Origin: an uncultured bacterium
Lineage (GTDB): Bacteria; Bacillota; Clostridia; Lachnospirales; Lachnospiraceae
DNA length: 8,131 bases
Reading direction: 5' to 3'
Assembly: GCA_945871045.1 (NCBI GenBank)
Contig: CAMBUC010000088.1
Coordinates: 1 to 8,131 of the forward strand
The position numbers and the translations under genes are program-made. This document shows positions 5,622 to 8,131 of this stretch, one piece after another; position 1 is the first letter of the stretch, and each line of letters begins with the position of its first letter. The notes under the pieces were generated by a model that did not search any database, was not told the origin of the DNA, and worked only from the letters and a program-made list of their open reading frames with translations.

Positions 5622-7016
5622 CTATATTTTATAGAGATCCTCCAGTGTGTAAAGTGTCACCTCACCCTGTTTTTCCAATGCTAACAATCCCTCTGTAAAA
5701 CCGCCTTTTGAAAAGATACAATACCGGAATTTCCCGTTTTTTCTAAATACAGAAGCATATCTGCGAAGCAATTCCAGCTCATCCACACCGATTTTCTCGT
5801 TTCTGAATTTGCAGGAACCGATCAGGTATTCCGAACCCTCCACCGGAATGCCAACCAGATCGATCTGTATCTCTCTGCGTGCCCCCGGATCTGTTCCCCA
5901 CCACTGACCGATCTCACGTAACAAAAACGACTGTTTATTCTCATAGCGCATCAGATATTCCTGACACATTTTCTCAAAGACAAGTCCCATATAATCCGGA
6001 TAGAACCTCTTTATCGTCGGTTCATACACCTGACGGATCCGTCCCGCACTGATCAGTGACATATTACAAGGCACAAACCGGTACCAAAAGCGGAAAAACG
6101 GATCATTGATCGTATAAATCGTTTTCCGTCCGGGCTTTTCCGTAATGGGTGTCTCCTTTTTCAAAATGCCCAAATCCAGGAGAACTCGAAGATACTTTGC
6201 ACATACACCCGACTCCAAACCAACCTTTGTTGAGATCTCATTGGCATGACTGGCACCGCCTGCAATTGCAGAAATAATGGAATTATAGACGGCAGGCTCT
6301 CTTAACTCCTGCTTCAATAAATTTTCCGGTTCTTCAAATAAATAACTGGAGGTCTTAAACAAATTTTCCATAACGGCTTCATCCAGATCATCTCCCACAT
6401 CCAGCTTATTGATATAATGCGGAACACCTCCCGTAATACCATACAACAAAGCCTGTTCTTCAGGTTTTAATGTCGGATGAAATACTGCGCACTCCCGATA
6501 AGTTAAAGGCTGTATCTTAAATTGCGCTGTACGCCTTCCATATAACGGGCTCTCGTAACCCAGTACCTGATATTCCATAAAACTCATGGAAGAACCGCAC
6601 AGGATCAGATAAAGCTGCCCTTCCTGCCACATCCGATCGATCAGATGCTGTAGCCGGGACGAAATCGATTTTTCTGCTTTCGCAAGATACGGATATTCAT
6701 CAATCACAAAAACCAAACGCTGTTTTTCCGCCATTTTTGTAATCTCATCCAGCGCATCATCATAACTGCGATATGTCAACGCCGCAGTTCCTTCCGGATC
6801 TTTGTACAAACAGATTGCCTTGGATAGCGCTTCCAGATTCTCTTTTGAGGAAGCATTCAATGCAGAAAAATATACCGACGGCTTATCTTTACAAAATTCA
6901 TTGATCAAAGCTGTTTTTCCTACACGTCGTCTCCCATAAATGACAATACATTCAAAACGCCCCTTGTCATAGCGACGATTCATCTCCTGTAATTCTTCTT
7001 CACGACAATAAAACAT
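5622..7016 (-). CDS. AAA-superfamily ATPase with DUF234 C-terminal domain
   Basis: A 464-residue protein of the archaeal-type ATPase family (ATPase_2 plus DUF234), common in anaerobes and of unknown physiological role. The ATPase domain (about 1-220) has Walker A GRRRVGKT (28-35), Walker B LVFVIDE (101-107) and a sensor-1-like LILCGSS (137-143); YGRR (159-162) may hold the arginine finger. A winged-helix-like segment follows (about 240-290), then DPFFRFWYRF (305-314), which marks the DUF234 region. The C-terminus resembles a PD-(D/E)xK nuclease fold: IDLVG gives D386 and IGSCKF gives K403, but the usual acidic residue in the ECK triad is S401. The ATG at 7016 is chosen because GGAGG lies five bases upstream; a TTG at 7028 overlaps that site. 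It stands alone behind a strong promoter, and no partner gene is visible. Confidence 0.9.
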   Translation of the reverse strand: MFYCREEELQEMNRRYDKGRFECIVIYGRRRVGKTALINEFCKDKPSVYFSALNASSKENLEALSKAICLYKDPEGTAALTYRSYDDALDEITKMAEKQRLVFVIDEYPYLAKAEKSISSRLQHLIDRMWQEGQLYLILCGSSMSFMEYQVLGYESPLYGRRTAQFKIQPLTYRECAVFHPTLKPEEQALLYGITGGVPHYINKLDVGDDLDEAVMENLFKTSSYLFEEPENLLKQELREPAVYNSIISAIAGGASHANEISTKVGLESGVCAKYLRVLLDLGILKKETPITEKPGRKTIYTINDPFFRFWYRFVPCNMSLISAGRIRQVYEPTIKRFYPDYMGLVFEKMCQEYLMRYENKQSFLLREIGQWWGTDPGARREIQIDLVGIPVEGSEYLIGSCKFRNEKIGVDELELLRRYASVFRKNGKFRYCIFSKGGFTEGLLALEKQGEVTLYTLEDLYKI

Positions 7017-7021
7017 AGGCA

Positions 7022-7026
7022 CCTCC
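7022..7026 (-). promoter_or_regulatory. Ribosome binding site fixing the ATPase start
   Basis: GGAGG sits five bases before the ATG at 7016. The in-frame TTG at 7028 overlaps this site and has no binding site of its own, so the longer 468-residue reading is rejected. Confidence 0.85.
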
Positions 7027-7062
7027 AAATTATTGACTCACGAGTTGGTGTATTATGAGTTT

Positions 7063-7090
7063 ATTATAGTTCGTTTGTATATATTGTCAA
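7063..7090 (-). promoter_or_regulatory. Strong promoter of the DUF234 ATPase gene
   Basis: TTGACA (7085-7090) and TATAAT (7063-7068) are both perfect matches to the sigma-A consensus, with a 16-base spacer. Between the -10 box and the ribosome binding site are the related words ACTCA and ACTCGTGAGT, the latter two 4-bp arms around GT, which might be an operator. The leader is about 45 bases. Confidence 0.75.
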
Positions 7091-7107
7091 TACTCTATAA
7101 ACGTATC

Positions 7108-7123
7108 ATATCATGTGTGATAT
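7108..7123. repeat. Short palindrome upstream of ATPase promoter
   Basis: ATATCA-TGTG-TGATAT is a perfect 6-bp inverted repeat with a 4-base centre, ending about 18 bases upstream of the -35 box of the ATPase promoter. The position suits an upstream regulator site. It is short and AT-rich and could be chance. Confidence 0.3.
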
Positions 7124-7179
7124 AATATTGCTTTCCCCCTACTTGATAATCTCTGCATGTTTTTTATTAACCGGAATCC

Positions 7180-7686
7180 TTATTCATTCCCACATATTTT
7201 CTCATACGCCAGTCTCGGATCATTGTCCTCGACCACATAGATTGTGCCACAGTGAATTAACCCGCACTTTTTGAGCAGACTTTGCATCACACGATTGTCT
7301 CCATGCGTATCCATGCGCAAATGTCCACACTGCTGAAACGCCCAATTCAAACAAAAGGCTCCGATTCCCTTCACCGATCCGTTTCCGGCGATCCGATGAA
7401 CCACGCCGTAGGTATCTTCTCCGATCCACGCACCGTCTTCGATCACACGATACGTCGGCTCGATATCTTCACCAAAATCATAGAAAAATGTACCGACGAT
7501 CTCTCCCTCATGGATACAGACAAAACTCTTGCCGGCGGCAATATCCTCTTGGATCAATGCCTTCGGCGGCCAGTTTGTCGGCCCCCACTGATTCGGATTT
7601 CCATGATCTGCCATAAACGCTCTGGCGTACTCATAGATTTTCATCATAACCGGAAGATCCGCTTCCGTTGAATGACGTATATTCAT
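7180..7686 (-). CDS. GNAT family N-acetyltransferase
   Basis: A 168-residue GCN5-related acetyltransferase, expected to move an acetyl group from acetyl-CoA to an unknown amine. It begins with the usual IRHSTEADLPVMMKIYEYAR helix (3-22). The acetyl-CoA loop is VHRIAGNGSVKGIGA (96-110), followed by LRMDTHGDN (123-131) and a C-terminal LLKKCGLIHCGTIYV (137-151), all typical of GNAT motifs A and B. In the R/Q-x-x-G-x-G/A pattern the first residue is serine (S104) rather than Arg or Gln, a mild oddity. The ATG at 7686 is preceded by AAAGGAG five bases away; a TTG ten codons earlier lies inside the upstream small gene and lacks a binding site. Its ATG overlaps the upstream stop (ATGA), so translation is probably coupled to the 54-residue protein. 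No convincing terminator follows. Confidence 0.9.
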   Translation of the reverse strand: MNIRHSTEADLPVMMKIYEYARAFMADHGNPNQWGPTNWPPKALIQEDIAAGKSFVCIHEGEIVGTFFYDFGEDIEPTYRVIEDGAWIGEDTYGVVHRIAGNGSVKGIGAFCLNWAFQQCGHLRMDTHGDNRVMQSLLKKCGLIHCGTIYVVEDNDPRLAYEKICGNE

Positions 7687-7847
7687 AAAAACTCCTTTCC
7701 TCTTGGTTCTCCCCAATCAAAATATCCAACCGATATTTTTCCATTATACTCAGCTAAATGTTCTTCAAATGATTTATGCTGCAATATCTTGTTATTTATG
7801 ATTCCCTGATCATTATCCCTTAACTTAACCACAACATCTTCTTTCAT
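7683..7847 (-). CDS. 54-residue protein, MazE-antitoxin-like C-terminus
   Basis: A small gene with its own promoter and a strong GGAGGTGG ribosome binding site four bases before the ATG. The protein begins MKEDVVVKLRDNDQG and ends SVGYFDWGEPRGKEFL; the middle is a short amphipathic helix with KSFEEHLAEYNG. The C-terminal DWGEPxGKE pattern resembles the toxin-binding tails of MazE/AbrB-type antitoxins in Firmicutes, recalled from family knowledge and not searched. No complete DNA-binding fold fits in the N-terminus, so it may be a reduced antitoxin, a decoy, or something unrelated. No MazF-like toxin is in the window. Its TGA overlaps the GNAT start as ATGA, so the two are probably made together. 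Confidence 0.75.
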   Translation of the reverse strand: MKEDVVVKLRDNDQGIINNKILQHKSFEEHLAEYNGKISVGYFDWGEPRGKEFL

Positions 7848-7885
7848 AAGACCACCTCCGACAGATACACAGAATTCATGTACAT

Positions 7886-7914
7886 ATTATACGAAATATT
7901 CTTTGTCTCTACAA
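7886..7914 (-). promoter_or_regulatory. Promoter of the small-protein/GNAT unit
   Basis: TTGTAG (7909-7914) and a perfect TATAAT (7886-7891) are 17 bases apart. The -35 box overlaps the stop codon of the upstream gene. The distance to the ATG at 7847 is about 38 bases. Confidence 0.7.
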
Positions 7915-8131
7915 TACCACTACCTGCTGCATCACATCATGTTCCGCCGCATTTTGCATCTCCACAACAAGATCATTGAGATCGCACGCAAGATAATCTC
8001 TCATACCCATATCCGCATGATACTTTTCAACGATCAATTGTTCCAGCAAACTTGTCAAAACTTCCCGCAACTGCTGCCCCGAACTACTGATAACCAGGTT
8101 ACACAATTTCCCATAGTCCTGCTCGTCTGCT
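7909..8131 (-). CDS. C-terminal fragment of an unrecognised protein
   Basis: The last 73 codons of a minus-strand gene whose start lies beyond the window; the frame is open to the edge. A TTG at 8106 is not treated as a start because the frame continues upstream and no ribosome binding site is seen there. The visible part is probably largely helical, for example LREVLTSLLEQLIVEKYHAD, and acidic, ending HDVMQQVVVL. No motif, signal or membrane segment was recognised and no function is proposed. No terminator follows; the next promoter begins inside its stop codon, so some readthrough into the small-protein/GNAT unit is possible. Confidence 0.7.
   Translation of the reverse strand, partial: ADEQDYGKLCNLVISSSGQQLREVLTSLLEQLIVEKYHADMGMRDYLACDLNDLVVEMQNAAEHDVMQQVVVL

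Noticed and set aside
7118..7130. Plus-strand TATAAT near 7121-7126 as a divergent promoter
   Set aside because: No matching -35 box and no plus-strand gene downstream.
7684..7716. GNAT start ten codons upstream at TTG 7716
   Set aside because: It lies inside the small upstream gene, has no ribosome binding site, and adds residues outside the GNAT fold; the ATG at 7686 has AAAGGAG.
1..8131. CRISPR array, insertion sequence, integrase, phage or defence-island signature
   Set aside because: No spaced direct repeats, terminal inverted repeats, transposase or recombinase motifs were seen. The only tRNA gene shows no duplicated 3' end that would mark an integration site.

Overview
The window looks like chromosomal DNA from an anaerobic, low-to-moderate G+C Firmicute, most likely Clostridia and plausibly Lachnospiraceae. 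The reasons are AT-rich promoters with near-consensus sigma-A boxes, strong GGAGG-type ribosome binding sites, a rubredoxin-fused glutamate-synthase-like protein, an archaeal-type DUF234 ATPase, and a tRNA-Lys(CTT) gene with no encoded CCA. The taxonomic call is an inference from style and gene content. Every supported gene is on the minus strand, so transcription runs from high to low coordinates.

From the high-coordinate (upstream) end: (1) the C-terminal tail of an unrecognised protein (7909-8131); (2) a two-gene unit with its own promoter, made of a 54-residue protein whose C-terminus resembles MazE-type antitoxins (7683-7847) and a GNAT acetyltransferase (7180-7686) that overlaps it by ATGA; (3) a stand-alone AAA/DUF234 ATPase (5622-7016) behind a TTGACA-TATAAT promoter; (4) a rubredoxin-glutamate synthase FMN-domain fusion (4121-5530) whose promoter carries an inverted repeat around the -10 box, followed by a hairpin terminator; (5) an unrecognised membrane-anchored coiled-coil protein (2556-3977) with an acidic tail and three copies of a short motif, DPN(K/R)MMSPD(E/D)I(A/S)ALLA, that resembles the CheY-binding peptide of FliM; (6) a tRNA-Lys(CTT) unit (2349-2421) with an A-tract UP element and its own terminator; (7) an ABC-F translation factor of the Uup/YfmR type (244-2178) preceded by a possible 11-codon leader ORF whose stop overlaps its start; (8) the N-terminus of an unrecognised protein (1-141).

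The genes look like independent transcription units rather than one pathway. Most intergenic gaps hold a recognisable promoter, and two hold a convincing terminator. Two genes fall in translation-related roles (tRNA-Lys and ABC-F), one in redox/amino-acid metabolism (rubredoxin-GltS), and several are of unknown function.

The items most worth a second look are the triple-motif membrane protein, the leader ORF in front of the ABC-F gene, the inverted-repeat operator candidate, and the small antitoxin-like ORF coupled to the GNAT gene. I found no CRISPR array, insertion sequence, integrase or clear defence island, and no convincing complete novel system.
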